From the NCBI GenBank assembly GCA_017624275.1, contig JAGANG010000026.1:1-42186 (forward strand): a stretch of 42,186 nt of DNA, written 5' to 3'. The DNA is from Spirochaetales bacterium. GTDB lineage: Bacteria; Spirochaetota; GWE2-31-10. Shown here one piece after another: positions 28,590-37,883 of this stretch; within the stretch, counting starts at the first letter, position 1; each line of letters begins with the position of its first letter. Position numbers and translations under genes: made by a program. Under the pieces are notes generated by a model. The model was not told the DNA's origin, searched no databases, and saw nothing but the letters and a program-made list of their open reading frames with translations.

Positions 28590-29028
28590 TACCTGTAGAA
28601 CCAAAACCGCCGTTTCCACGTTGAGTTTCATTCAAAATATCAGCTTCTTCAATAACCGTAGAAGATATAGTTGAAAAGACCATTTGAGCAATGCGTGTTT
28701 CTTTTTCTATTAAGAAATCTTTATCTGAAAAATTCACAAGTAAAACTTTAATTTCTCCTCTGTAATCAGCATCTATAGTACCGGGAGCATTAAGTATTGT
28801 GATTCCATGTTTTATAGCTAAGCCGCTTCTTGGACGAATTTGAGCTTCCATATTACATGGCATTTCCATTGAAATTCCTGTAGATACAGCAATATAACCT
28901 TTTGCCGGTAAAAGAATTGTTTCATCACTATATAAGTCATATCCGGCAGAGTAGGCGGTTGCTTTTTCCGGAAGATGTGCTGTAGGTGAAAGACGTTTAA
29001 TTCTAATTTTGTTTACTAGAACTTCCAT
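28576..29028 (-). CDS. dut: dUTP diphosphatase
   Basis: Hydrolyses dUTP to dUMP and PPi, keeping uracil out of DNA. The 150-residue homotrimeric type is clear from its five motifs: AGYDLYS (motif 1), RPRSGLAIKHGI (motif 2), APGTIDADYRGEI with the catalytic Asp and Tyr (motif 3), RIAQMVFS (motif 4) and the flexible C-terminal RGNGGFGSTG (motif 5). It overlaps the M16 peptidase gene by 13 bases upstream and the propeller gene by 14 bases downstream. Confidence 0.96.
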   Translation of the reverse strand: MEVLVNKIRIKRLSPTAHLPEKATAYSAGYDLYSDETILLPAKGYIAVSTGISMEMPCNMEAQIRPRSGLAIKHGITILNAPGTIDADYRGEIKVLLVNFSDKDFLIEKETRIAQMVFSTISSTVIEEADILNETQRGNGGFGSTGNEKL

Positions 29029-30284
29029 ATTGGTTCAGCTACCTTCTTTTTGTACAAAACATGAGTGTACATTTTTTTAGAATCTAAAAAATCTCGTGCA
29101 AGTGACATAATGTCTTCCTTGGAAACATTTTCGATGAATTCTATAGATTTTTGCTTGTTCATTTTACTGTTTGTCAGTAAGTGGTAATGTATATTAGAAT
29201 TCATTTTTCTGGACAAGTTGTCGTTAGATAATAAAATTGCACCGATGTATTGTTTTTTTATTTTATCCAATTCCCCATCATGTAGACCATGTTCTAGCAA
29301 TTCACAAATTACTTGATTTACAGCATCTATTGTTTTTTCATATTTTGATTGTTCAACAGAAAAATAGATAGAGAATAATGTCTCATTTCTGAAATGATCA
29401 GGTTGAGTCGTTATGTTGTAACATAGTCCAAGTTCATCACGAACTTTTTTAAACAGTCTTGATGAAAATGAATCACCAAGTAATATACTTAATAGATTTG
29501 TTAATAAATTTTGCTCAAATGAATTGCTGTTTATGACAGAACCAGCCATAACATGAACATGTTCGGATTGCATTTTGGTAAAACCGAATCTCTGAGAGGA
29601 AATTTTTAAATTATCCTTATTTTCTATAAAGTCATAATTTGTTCTGAAACTGAAATCTTCTATTAAATGAGTAACTTCATCAGGTTTGAAATTGCCGGCA
29701 ATAGATATAATTAAATTATTTGCAGTGAAATTTTTGTGATAGAAAGTTATTAATTTTTCACGTGTTACATTCTGAATAGTTTCTTCATAACCGATTATAG
29801 GATGCCCCAAACCACAATCGGAAAAAAGATTTGCAAAGAAATCTTCCCACAATTTATCTTGAGGATCTTCTAAAGTGGAATTTAATTCATTTAAAATAAC
29901 ACTTTTTTCAGAATTTAATTCTTTATCGTCAATGATAGAACGATTAAACATTTGTTCTATCATGCGAATCGAATCTTCCATGTAATAACTTGGTATAGTA
30001 TTGTAAATACAAACTTCTTCTTTAGAAGTATAAGCATTAATAAAACCGCCCATTTCGTCAAACTTGGAAGAAAGAAAATCTTTCGAGTATTTTTCATTTC
30101 CTTTAAAAAGCATGTGTTCAACAAAATGTGAATATCCGGTTTCGTTTTTAGATTCATCTCTTGAACCTAGTTTATTAAAAAAAGCTAAAGAAACCGTAGA
30201 AAATGTAGGTAAAGGTTCAAGAAGAAGGGTTACCCCATTTTTTAGTTTTCTGACAATAACTTTGTGTTGTAAAAATAGCTGCAT
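29016..30284 (-). CDS. M16-family zinc protease
   Basis: A 422-residue peptidase of the M16B (processing-peptidase-like) group. The inverted zinc motif is HFVEH (His53, Glu56, His57), and the third ligand Glu133 in ILNELNSTLEDP follows at the canonical distance. The C-terminal half has the partner-type fold with FSSRLFKKVRDELGLCYNIT. No signal peptide, so cytoplasmic. Short members of this family in bacteria often sit beside rpsO/pnp and dut, as here. Substrate unknown. Confidence 0.93.
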   Translation of the reverse strand: MQLFLQHKVIVRKLKNGVTLLLEPLPTFSTVSLAFFNKLGSRDESKNETGYSHFVEHMLFKGNEKYSKDFLSSKFDEMGGFINAYTSKEEVCIYNTIPSYYMEDSIRMIEQMFNRSIIDDKELNSEKSVILNELNSTLEDPQDKLWEDFFANLFSDCGLGHPIIGYEETIQNVTREKLITFYHKNFTANNLIISIAGNFKPDEVTHLIEDFSFRTNYDFIENKDNLKISSQRFGFTKMQSEHVHVMAGSVINSNSFEQNLLTNLLSILLGDSFSSRLFKKVRDELGLCYNITTQPDHFRNETLFSIYFSVEQSKYEKTIDAVNQVICELLEHGLHDGELDKIKKQYIGAILLSNDNLSRKMNSNIHYHLLTNSKMNKQKSIEFIENVSKEDIMSLARDFLDSKKMYTHVLYKKKVAEPIWKF

Positions 30285-30303
30285 ATTAAAAAACTATACC
30301 CAT

Positions 30304-30339
30304 AAAAATAAATACGGGAATAACTTTTGTTATATCCCG
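30304..30339 (-). terminator. Terminator after rpsO
   Basis: On the minus strand CGGGATATAAC (30339-30329) pairs with GTTATTCCCG (30324-30315), one base bulged, loop AAAA, followed by TATTTATTTTT. It separates the translation cluster from the M16 gene. Confidence 0.75.
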
Positions 30340-30372
30340 CATTGTGTGATGTTTAAATAAAGAGAAAAAATA

Positions 30373-30639
30373 TTATTTTCTGATATTCAACTCTTTAAGG
30401 ATTGTTCTGTATCTTTCGATATCTCTTTTCTTTACGTAATCCAACAATCTTCTTCTGTTTCCTACAATTTTCAACATTCCTCTTCTGGAGTGGAAATCTT
30501 TAGCATGTGATTTGAAATGTTCAGTAAGATATTTAATTCTTTCTGTAAGAAGTGCAATCTGTACTTCTATAGAACCTGTATCTGCATCTCCCTTTCCAAA
30601 TTTTTTAACAATTTCCTGTTTGCTCTCCTTGGTTAACAC
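30373..30639 (-). CDS. rpsO: 30S ribosomal protein S15
   Basis: An 88-residue primary 16S rRNA-binding protein. [20 protein letters not shown] and [20 protein letters not shown], followed by [13 protein letters not shown], are the family signature; the length is standard. The start is GTG with GAGGAG before it. It ends the rimP-nusA-infB cluster and is followed by a terminator. The gene order ribF-rpsO is common; pnp, the usual next gene, is absent. Confidence 0.98.
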   Translation of the reverse strand: MLTKESKQEIVKKFGKGDADTGSIEVQIALLTERIKYLTEHFKSHAKDFHSRRGMLKIVGNRRRLLDYVKKRDIERYRTILKELNIRK

Positions 30640-30659
30640 TTAAACGCTCCTCGTATTAT

Positions 30660-31535
30660 TTATGATTGTCTAAAATATTTTTTTGTCATATCTAAGTCGA
30701 TTCTTAGCTGTTCTTTCAACTCATCAAATGAATTGAACGGCTTATTATCTCTAATCTTTTGTAAAAAGTCAACTCTTATCGAGAACCCATATGCATAATC
30801 CTTATATCCGATAAGATGAGTTTCGACTATTGACTCACTAACAAAAGTCATACTTGGATATTTTCTATTATCAACACTTGTTGTCGTAAAATAACTTCCG
30901 GCTTTTGGATAAAGCACATTATTATTTTGTATATTCATCGTAGGAAAACCAATGATTCGTCCCATTTGTTTCCCTTTAGTTACAACACCTTTGATGAAAT
31001 AATTGTATCCAAGTCTGTTGTTTACCTCAGTAATTGACCCGCTTTTTATATACTTTTTTATCTCAGATGTCGATACTTTTTTACCATCAATTTTAAAAGT
31101 TTCTTCTGTAAATACTTCAAAACCTTCATTTTTCAAGAGTTTAAGGTTTCCGCTTTTATTTATTCCGAAATAAAAATCTTCACCTTCGTAATAACTGACA
31201 ATTCCGAAATTCTTAAGCAATATTTTTGAGAAAATAACGGGATCTAAATTTTTTATATTACTGTTAAAATTGCAAAGAATTACGTTTTGAATTCCTAATT
31301 TTTCGAACATTGAAAGTTTATCAGATAATTCTAAAATGTTTTTTTCATTGTTTATTTTTTTGGGAGATTCAATGAATGTAAGAACATAGCTTTCTAAATT
31401 CTTTTCTTTAGCAACATTTAACATGTTTGATAATAATTTTTGGTGCCCTAGATGTAATGCTTCAAAGGTTCCGATAGAAATTATTCCATTTCTTGTATAT
31501 TCTATAGGTTTAGAAAAATCATCATATATATTCAT
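30660..31535 (-). CDS. ribF: Riboflavin kinase / FAD synthetase
   Basis: A 291-residue two-domain enzyme making FMN and FAD. The N-terminal adenylyltransferase domain has GIISIGTFEALHLGHQKLL (about 18-36), where GxFEALHLGHQ matches the HxGH-type nucleotidyl site; the usual GxFDGVH is altered to GTFEALH. YYEGEDFYFGINKSGNLKLL continues it. The C-terminal riboflavin kinase domain shows GVVTKGKQMGRIIGFPTMNI (about 183-202), with the conserved G-x-PT-x-N motif. It begins two bases after truB. Confidence 0.92.
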   Translation of the reverse strand: MNIYDDFSKPIEYTRNGIISIGTFEALHLGHQKLLSNMLNVAKEKNLESYVLTFIESPKKINNEKNILELSDKLSMFEKLGIQNVILCNFNSNIKNLDPVIFSKILLKNFGIVSYYEGEDFYFGINKSGNLKLLKNEGFEVFTEETFKIDGKKVSTSEIKKYIKSGSITEVNNRLGYNYFIKGVVTKGKQMGRIIGFPTMNIQNNNVLYPKAGSYFTTTSVDNRKYPSMTFVSESIVETHLIGYKDYAYGFSIRVDFLQKIRDNKPFNSFDELKEQLRIDLDMTKKYFRQS

Positions 31536-31537
31536 GA

Positions 31538-32419
31538 TTAATTCCCGGTGTATACAAAGTCATATTTTATTTTGTTGTCTTCATATATAAGAATAGCGAC
31601 TAATTTATTGTCATTTAGAAGTTTGTAATATCCGAAATTATCAGGAATTTGTTTTAACATTTTGGGGTGTATCGGTTTCCCGTTATATGGATAATTTATA
31701 AAATCATCTTTCAATTCCAATGTCGGAAGGTTAGAAACTACGATTTCCGGAGGGAAAGTTTTGAAATTTTTATTTTTAATATCATTAAATGAAAATGCAT
31801 CTTCTAATGAAAAATTACCGACTTTTGTTCGTTTTAAAGCACATATGTGTGCGAAATATCCTGTATCAATACCTATATCTCTGGCAAGTGAACGTATATA
31901 AGTTCCGGAAGAACATGAAATTTCTAAAGTAAGAATAGGAGATGTGAAATCTAAAATTTTTATATCATAAATTGTAACTTCACGTTCTTTTATTTCAGGA
32001 ACTTCTCCGTTTTTGGCTATTTGATATGCTCTTTTACCGTTTACATGAATGGCACTGTAATTAGGTGGACGTTGCAATATTTTGCCTTTATAATTTTCTA
32101 AATGTTGTTTTATAACATCCAGGGAAAAGATTGATGTTTCATTCTTTGCACAAATATCACCTTCTGCATCATCGGTAGTAGTTTGAATGCCTAAATGAAT
32201 TTGTGCAACGTAAGTTTTGTCTAATCCTACAAGAAATTTTAACAATTTAGTGGCTTTCCCGGTACAAACTAATAGTAGCCCTTCAGCATCTTTATCTAAA
32301 GTTCCGGCATGACCGTTTTTTGAGATTTTTAATTCTTTTTTTATTCTATTTATTTCTTGAAAAGATGTAATACCTCTTTCTTTGTTTATTAACAAAAGAT
32401 TGTTATTCGGTAATTCCAT
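31538..32419 (-). CDS. truB: tRNA pseudouridine-55 synthase
   Basis: A 293-residue enzyme forming pseudouridine 55 in the T-loop of tRNAs. GHAGTLDKDAEGLLLVCTGK contains the catalytic Asp in GTLD (about residue 42). YVAQIHLGIQTTTDDAEGDI, QRPPNYSAIHVNGKRAYQIA and SSGTYIRSLARDIG are the other TruB motifs. It overlaps rbfA by 17 bases. The C-terminal part after residue 215 is short and lacks an obvious PUA domain. Confidence 0.96.
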   Translation of the reverse strand: MELPNNNLLLINKERGITSFQEINRIKKELKISKNGHAGTLDKDAEGLLLVCTGKATKLLKFLVGLDKTYVAQIHLGIQTTTDDAEGDICAKNETSIFSLDVIKQHLENYKGKILQRPPNYSAIHVNGKRAYQIAKNGEVPEIKEREVTIYDIKILDFTSPILTLEISCSSGTYIRSLARDIGIDTGYFAHICALKRTKVGNFSLEDAFSFNDIKNKNFKTFPPEIVVSNLPTLELKDDFINYPYNGKPIHPKMLKQIPDNFGYYKLLNDNKLVAILIYEDNKIKYDFVYTGN

Positions 32420-32810
32420 TTGAAATATTGTCTCCGTTCTCAGATTCTTCTTCGGCTAAATTTGCTTCCTTTGCAAGCATATCGAGTATTGCGTCTACAC
32501 GATTAGCTTTTTCTTCAAAAGGATCAATTCTAAATTCAATTTTAGGAGTGAAACGGAGTTTTAGCTTTTCTGCCAGTTGTGCTTGGATAAAACCTTTAGC
32601 ATTATTTAAACCTTTAGCAGCCAAATCTTTTGCTTGTTTTGTTCCGTTTAAAGAAAAATAAATATGAGAATAGTGTTTGTCTTTACTTAAAGTTATTTTT
32701 GTAATTGTAAGCAGAGTAGGGACTCTGGGGTCTTTTATTGCTCCCGAAACAATGAGTTTCATTATTTCTTTTTCAATACTTCTTTTTATTTTTTCGTCTC
32801 TAACGCCCAA
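32403..32810 (-). CDS. rbfA: Ribosome-binding factor A
   Basis: A 135-residue KH-type assembly factor of the 30S subunit. KEIMKLIVSGAIKDPRVPTL (about 14-33), KDKHYSHIYFSLNG and LRFTPKIEFRIDPFEEKANR (about 99-118) match the family. An acidic tail follows. It lies 39 bases after infB and overlaps truB by 17 bases. Confidence 0.94.
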   Translation of the reverse strand: MGVRDEKIKRSIEKEIMKLIVSGAIKDPRVPTLLTITKITLSKDKHYSHIYFSLNGTKQAKDLAAKGLNNAKGFIQAQLAEKLKLRFTPKIEFRIDPFEEKANRVDAILDMLAKEANLAEEESENGDNISNGITE

Positions 32811-32849
32811 AGTTCCCCTCTCTTTTCTATATCTTACAAAATAGATAGT

Positions 32850-35489
32850 TTATTCATCGTTTTCTGTTTTTTCATCTAATTCAAGAAGTGCTCGAAGTTT
32901 TTCTTCTTCTATACGCTTCATTTCTTTCATTTCTGCGACTTTTCGTTCTTCTTCTAATTGTTTTTCTTTTTTCTCAACATCATCAAGATTTCTTTGAATT
33001 TCTTTTATTTCGTATGCTTCCATGATGTCGCCGACTTTAATATCTTTCCAATTTTCTAAGCTGATACCACATTCTGTTCCTTCAAGAACTTCTGAAGCAT
33101 CATCTTTATAACGTTTTAAAGATGATATTGCACCGGAATAAATTTGAACATCATCACGCATTAAACGTATTAAAGATTTACGTTTAACTTTTCCGGAAGT
33201 AACAAAAGAACCTGCAATGACACCGACTTTTGAAATTTTGAAAACTTGTTTAACTTCAATAGTTCCGATTAATTCTTCTTGTAAATCAGGTTTAATCATT
33301 CCTTCCATTGCAGCTTTGATATCTTCTATGATGTCATAAATAATATTATATCTACGAGCATCAACTTTTTCCTTCTCAATAAGAAGTGAAGCTTTTGGAT
33401 TTGGACGAACCCTAAAGCTGATAATAATCGCCTTACTTGCAACAGCAAAAATAACGTCAGTTTCATTAACTGGACCGACACCCATGTGAACGGTAGTTAA
33501 TTTTACTTCACTGTTAGACAATTTATTTAAACTGTCACGAATAGCTTCAGATGAACCTTGAACATCTGCTTTGATGATAACTTTGATTTCTTGTTGTTCT
33601 CCGTCTTTCTTTTGAGATAAGAAATCTTTTAAAGTTAATTTCTTAACAGATTCTGCATCTTTCATTTTATTTAATTCTTTACGTTTTGCAGAGAATAGTT
33701 TTGCTTCTTTTTCTGTCTCAAGGACATTAAACGGATCTCCGGCTTTAGGAACACTTTCTATTCCGGTAATTTCTACCGGCGTAGACGGAGTGGCAACTTT
33801 TATTCTTTTACCTTTGTCATTCCACATAGCTCGAATTTTTCCGCTGTAAACTCCGGCAACGAAGAAATCTCCGACTTTTAATGTTCCTCTTAAAATAAGT
33901 ACAGATGCAACAGCTCCACGACCTTGATCTATTTTTGATTCAAGAATAAATCCAGAAGCTCTTGTCTTGTACGGAGCTTTAAGATTAACTATTTCGGCTT
34001 GAAGGACTACAGTTTCTAATAACTCATTAATTCCTAATCCTTTTAATGCACTTATGTTACAGTACATTGTTGTTCCGCCCCATTCTTCAGGTAATAAACC
34101 ATAATCACTTAGTTGCTGTTTTACCCTGTCAGGGTTGGCATCTGGTTTGTCACATTTATTTATTGCAACAATTACAGGTACATTTGCTTGTTTTGCATGG
34201 TTAATAGCTTCTATTGTTTGAGGCATTACACCGTCATCTGCGGCAACAACCAAAATAACGATATCTGTAACTTGTGCTCCTCGTGCACGCATCATAGTAA
34301 AGGCTTCATGTCCAGGAGTATCTATAAATGTAATAACTTTTCCGTTTTCCAGAGTTACACTATATGCACCTATATGCTGAGTAATACCGCCGGACTCTGT
34401 AGATGCTTTATCGGAATGACGAATAGCATCGAGTAATTTTGTTTTACCGTGGTCAACGTGTCCCATAACCGTTACTATAGGCGGTCGTTCTTCCATATCT
34501 GTTTCATCAGTTTTTTCTTCTTCTATTACTGTTTCATCGTATAAAGAAACGATATTTACTTTACAGTTAAATTCCGCAGCTACAATTTCTGCTGTTTCTG
34601 CATCGATTTTATCGTTTATAGTAAACATTGAACCTAATGATATTAATTTGGAAATTATGACATTAGCTTTCAAATTCATTTTTTTAGCTAAATCACTTAC
34701 ACTGATAACATCTACAATATCAATACTTTCAGGTACAGAGTTTACAGAAGTCTTTTCTTCTTTTCTCTTATATGTAAATTCAATTTCTGTCTTATTTGAG
34801 AAGAAATCTTTTCTGTCATCATTTTTCTTACTGTTTTCTTTTTTTCTTGAACGAGTTTTATCGTTAGTTGTTGCTGAAATATCTAATTTAGGCTGTTTAA
34901 AATTATTGTTTTGTCCGGAACGATTTCCAGAAAAAGGTCTGGAATCACGTTGTTGATTATTATTGAAACCGTTTCTGTTATTATTAAACGGTCTCTTTTC
35001 TCCGAATTGCTGGTTTTGCCCATTATTATTTCTGTTATAATTTCCATTTTGATAATTATTTGAACGGAAATTACCGTTTCCGTTTGTTCTGTTGTTATTG
35101 CCGTTATAATTTGATCTATTATTATTTTGATTATAATTATTTTGGCGAGGAGGATATTTATTATATTCTCTGTCTCTATTTTGATAATTATTTCTTGGGT
35201 GAGAAGAAGAATCGTTATTTACATAATTCTTTTTTTCTTCGTCTTTTTTAATATTATCAACTTTTGCTGCACTTGGTTGCTCAACAACATTAGACTTAAT
35301 TTCTTTTGGTTGTTCTACTACTGGATTTCCAGACGAAGATGTAGTTGACTTTTTTATTATAACTTTTTTTGCAGGAGCATTAGTTTTTGCTACTCCTTGA
35401 GATTGAGAAGTCGTATTCTTCTTTCTGATAAGAATTTTTTTGTGACTTTCTTCATTTTTGTTTAATTCATTTTTGTCTTGTTCTGACAT
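32850..35489 (-). CDS. infB: Translation initiation factor IF-2
   Basis: An 879-residue GTPase that brings initiator tRNA to the 30S subunit and drives subunit joining. GGAG precedes the ATG. The N-terminal 230 residues are low complexity; 95-197 is dominated by Asn, Arg, Tyr and Gly. IF2_N follows at about 257-310. The GTPase core has G1 GHVDHGKT (343-350), G3 DTPGH (390-394) and G4 NKCD (444-447). Domain II and the C-terminal IF2 domains follow ([20 protein letters not shown]), then a charged coiled coil ([20 protein letters not shown]). It has its own promoter 30-60 bases upstream in the 191-base gap after nusA. Confidence 0.97.
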   Translation of the reverse strand: MSEQDKNELNKNEESHKKILIRKKNTTSQSQGVAKTNAPAKKVIIKKSTTSSSGNPVVEQPKEIKSNVVEQPSAAKVDNIKKDEEKKNYVNNDSSSHPRNNYQNRDREYNKYPPRQNNYNQNNNRSNYNGNNNRTNGNGNFRSNNYQNGNYNRNNNGQNQQFGEKRPFNNNRNGFNNNQQRDSRPFSGNRSGQNNNFKQPKLDISATTNDKTRSRKKENSKKNDDRKDFFSNKTEIEFTYKRKEEKTSVNSVPESIDIVDVISVSDLAKKMNLKANVIISKLISLGSMFTINDKIDAETAEIVAAEFNCKVNIVSLYDETVIEEEKTDETDMEERPPIVTVMGHVDHGKTKLLDAIRHSDKASTESGGITQHIGAYSVTLENGKVITFIDTPGHEAFTMMRARGAQVTDIVILVVAADDGVMPQTIEAINHAKQANVPVIVAINKCDKPDANPDRVKQQLSDYGLLPEEWGGTTMYCNISALKGLGINELLETVVLQAEIVNLKAPYKTRASGFILESKIDQGRGAVASVLILRGTLKVGDFFVAGVYSGKIRAMWNDKGKRIKVATPSTPVEITGIESVPKAGDPFNVLETEKEAKLFSAKRKELNKMKDAESVKKLTLKDFLSQKKDGEQQEIKVIIKADVQGSSEAIRDSLNKLSNSEVKLTTVHMGVGPVNETDVIFAVASKAIIISFRVRPNPKASLLIEKEKVDARRYNIIYDIIEDIKAAMEGMIKPDLQEELIGTIEVKQVFKISKVGVIAGSFVTSGKVKRKSLIRLMRDDVQIYSGAISSLKRYKDDASEVLEGTECGISLENWKDIKVGDIMEAYEIKEIQRNLDDVEKKEKQLEEERKVAEMKEMKRIEEEKLRALLELDEKTENDE

Positions 35490-35518
35490 AGCATCTCCAT
35501 AAAGAAATTAACGAAATA

Positions 35519-35548
35519 ATAATATCATTTTTTTTCTATTCGTTTCAA
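35519..35548 (-). promoter_or_regulatory. Promoter for infB within the nusA-infB gap
   Basis: On the minus strand -35 TTGAAA (35548-35543), an 18-base spacer that is mostly A, and -10 TATTAT (35524-35519), which ends 30 bases before the infB ATG. It suggests infB and the downstream genes can be expressed apart from nusA. The rest of the 191-base gap (35490-35680) shows no other clear feature. Confidence 0.6.
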
Positions 35549-35680
35549 GAATCAATAAGACGAATGTTAAGAATGATATACAAAGATTTGCTTCTTAATA
35601 ATTTATACACATTCAAAGTTGGTAGAAAGATTCCATAAATCAATTCATTTTAGCTAAAAAAATGAAGAATTTCAATCTAT

Positions 35681-37210
35681 TTATTCTTTCTCAAACTCAA
35701 TTTCTACCCCACATCTTGAACATTTTGTTTCATTAACTGAAATTGGAGCTCCACAATCTGGACAATAATAAATATCGATACCGCAATTTGGACATTTTTC
35801 TGCATTTTCAGCTAAAGCAGCTCCACATTCAGGACATTGTAAATCTTCATCGATAATATCAAAATTCTCATCAATGTATTCTTGCAACTCTTTTGCCATT
35901 TCCGGAGTTATTCCAGGAAGGGTAGAGAAATCTTCAATTTTAATCAATTCTTCAACTGAATAAATCTTGTTTGTTGTTAAAATAGTTTTGATTTCGTCGC
36001 TGATTTCCAAATCATCTAACATATAATCGCCTTCAGCAGAAGTTTCTTCAATGTTATTATCAACAACTTCATCGTTTTCTTCTGTGACTTCTTCATCTTC
36101 AGGAATTTGACGGAATAATTCTTCAGCTTTTTGAAGCTGATCAATTATTAAATTATTTTCAAGAGCTTCGGCTTTAGTAATTACATCAATTTTCCATCCG
36201 GATATTTTCTTTGCAAGATTTATATTAGCACCTCTGGCACCAATTGCAAATGAAAGTTGACTTTCTTCCATAATTGCCGTTGCAGTTTTTTCTTCCTCGT
36301 TTGTAATAATTACATCTATTACTTCTGCCGGTGTTAATGCATGTGCAATGAAAACCTTTGGATTTGCAGACCATTGAATAACATCGATTTTTTCTCCGGA
36401 TAATTCTTTTGTAATATTTTGAATTCTATTTCCTTTTGAACCTACACAAGCACCTACCGGATCAATTTCATCTTTTTCGGTATACACGGCAACTTTTGTT
36501 CGATAACCGGCTTCACGTTGAATTTCTTTTATTTTTATAGTTTCATCACTTAATTCCGGAATTTCTAACATCAATAATTTTTTAACAAATTCTTCATTAC
36601 GGCGACTGAGTCTGATTGAAATGTTATTACTACGTCTGTCCGGTTCAACTTTATAAATTATACTTTTAATTCTATCACCTGGTGAGTAGATTTCCAGTTC
36701 TGCCGGAGATTGGTCCATTTTTAACAAGATTCCTTCAGGTTCTTGATCGCCTAAATTAACAAATACATTGCCGTCTTTAACTCTTTGAACAAAACCTACG
36801 ATAATTTCTCCTTCTTTTCTTTTGAAATTAGATAGTTTTGTGTTCTTTTCTATTTCTTTCAATCTTTGAAGAATTGTTTGTTTAGCAGAATGAATTGCCA
36901 GTTGACCAAATTCCTTTGGATCACACGGAATTTCTAACTTATCTCCTAATTTTGCACTTGGAACAAATTTTACAGCTTCAGATAATTCAATTTCAAATAA
37001 GTCATCATCAAGTTCTTCAACAACTTCTTTTATGGAATTAACAGTAAAAGTAAAACCGTCACTTACTCTTATAGAAAGATTTTCAAGTGTTCCATAATAT
37101 TTTTTATAAGCATGAGTTAATGCAGACTCTATAGTTTCTTGAATTAATTCTTCACTTATGCCTTTTTCCTGATTAATTTCTCTTATTGCTGTTGAAAGAT
37201 TTAATGTCAT
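35681..37210 (-). CDS. nusA: Transcription factor NusA with C-terminal zinc ribbons
   Basis: A 509-residue RNA polymerase-binding elongation/termination factor. Residues 1-125 are the N-terminal RNAP-binding domain, about 133-203 the S1 domain (GEIIVGFVQRVKDGNVFVNL), and about 205-350 the two KH domains (DPVGACVGSKGNRIQNITKE; ESQLSFAIGARGANINLAKK). An acidic stretch (370-400) and one helix-hairpin-helix (404-452) follow. The last 50 residues carry four Cys pairs: Cys459/462, Cys473/476, Cys483/486 and Cys497/500, each as CPxC or CSRC. These are two consecutive zinc ribbons that the common NusA lacks. GGAG precedes the ATG; 40 bases separate it from rimP. Confidence 0.96.
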   Translation of the reverse strand: MTLNLSTAIREINQEKGISEELIQETIESALTHAYKKYYGTLENLSIRVSDGFTFTVNSIKEVVEELDDDLFEIELSEAVKFVPSAKLGDKLEIPCDPKEFGQLAIHSAKQTILQRLKEIEKNTKLSNFKRKEGEIIVGFVQRVKDGNVFVNLGDQEPEGILLKMDQSPAELEIYSPGDRIKSIIYKVEPDRRSNNISIRLSRRNEEFVKKLLMLEIPELSDETIKIKEIQREAGYRTKVAVYTEKDEIDPVGACVGSKGNRIQNITKELSGEKIDVIQWSANPKVFIAHALTPAEVIDVIITNEEEKTATAIMEESQLSFAIGARGANINLAKKISGWKIDVITKAEALENNLIIDQLQKAEELFRQIPEDEEVTEENDEVVDNNIEETSAEGDYMLDDLEISDEIKTILTTNKIYSVEELIKIEDFSTLPGITPEMAKELQEYIDENFDIIDEDLQCPECGAALAENAEKCPNCGIDIYYCPDCGAPISVNETKCSRCGVEIEFEKE

Positions 37211-37250
37211 TTTTTTCTCCTGAATAATATTCTTGCTGTTAATTAATTTG

Positions 37251-37715
37251 CTAGCATAATGCAGCTTTTTTTATATTTTCTATGAGAATTATCTCAGTTT
37301 TAGTTGTTTTATCTTTATTTGTAATGTTTAGAAATAATTTATTATCTTCTATTCCGTTGCATATACCGATATAACTATTTTCTGAACATGTTACATGCAT
37401 TTTTTTCCCTTTGAATAAATCAAATTCTTTAATAAATTTAATTTTTCTGAATATACCCGGGCTTGATATTTCTAATAAAAAATTTTCGCCCAAGAAATCC
37501 AAATTTTCTAAAACAGGGGATACAACGTCATTTAATTTGGCGATTGCTTCAATACCCATTTTTTCAGAATCATGATTAAAAACGAAAAGACTTACAATTT
37601 TTTCTTTTCCTTTTTGAATCGCAATATCTACAAGGTGAAAACCTTCTTTTAACAGAAGTTCGCTGATTCCTTGTTCTATAATTAAAAATTCTTTCGTTTT
37701 GATTTTATCTTGCAT
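37251..37715 (-). CDS. rimP: Ribosome maturation factor RimP
   Basis: A 154-residue factor for 30S assembly. FHLVDIAIQKGKEKIVSLFV (about 22-41) and LGENFLLEISSPGIFRKIKF (about 75-94) are the family landmarks (the latter the 'LEVSSPG' motif). The C-terminal part is a small SH3-like barrel. It is the first gene of the nusA cluster, which is the standard place. GAGG precedes the ATG at a rather long spacing. Confidence 0.93.
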   Translation of the reverse strand: MQDKIKTKEFLIIEQGISELLLKEGFHLVDIAIQKGKEKIVSLFVFNHDSEKMGIEAIAKLNDVVSPVLENLDFLGENFLLEISSPGIFRKIKFIKEFDLFKGKKMHVTCSENSYIGICNGIEDNKLFLNITNKDKTTKTEIILIENIKKAALC

Positions 37716-37751
37716 TATTTATGCAACCTCATTTTATAACAGGTAATGTAT

Positions 37752-37780
37752 AAAAAAAGAGTCTTTTGAAAAGACCCTCT
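37752..37780 (-). terminator. Hairpin with T-run between cimA and rimP
   Basis: On the minus strand GTCTTT (37775-37770), loop TCA, AAAGAC (37766-37761), lengthened outward by A-U, G-C and G-U pairs, then seven T (37758-37752). It lies about 100 bases after cimA and 37 before rimP, so it may end cimA transcripts. If the promoter at 37809-37837 is used, it would act as an attenuator of the rimP-nusA cluster. Confidence 0.7.
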
Positions 37781-37805
37781 CTTGAAAAAGCCATAATAAT
37801 TTACA

Positions 37806-37859
37806 TTGTGTATAATACAAAAAAGATGAACAGTCAATTCTTTTTTGTATTATACACAA
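37806..37859. repeat. 54-bp near-perfect palindrome (21-bp arms)
   Basis: The 21 bases at 37806-37826 (TTGTGTATAATACAAA...) are exactly the reverse complement of 37839-37859, with a 12-base loop TGAACAGTCAAT. It lies in the cimA-rimP gap. Neither side is followed by a T-run, so it is not a normal terminator. The arms contain TATAAT/TATTAT-like boxes. Confidence 0.9.
37809..37837 (-). promoter_or_regulatory. Candidate promoter inside the palindrome, towards rimP
   Basis: On the minus strand -35 TTGACT (37837-37832) in the loop, a 17-base spacer and -10 TATACA (37814-37809) in one arm. Transcription would begin near 37802 and run through the hairpin at 37752-37780 into rimP. Confidence 0.45.
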
Positions 37860-37883
37860 GTTCATTTAATCAAAAAACAAACA

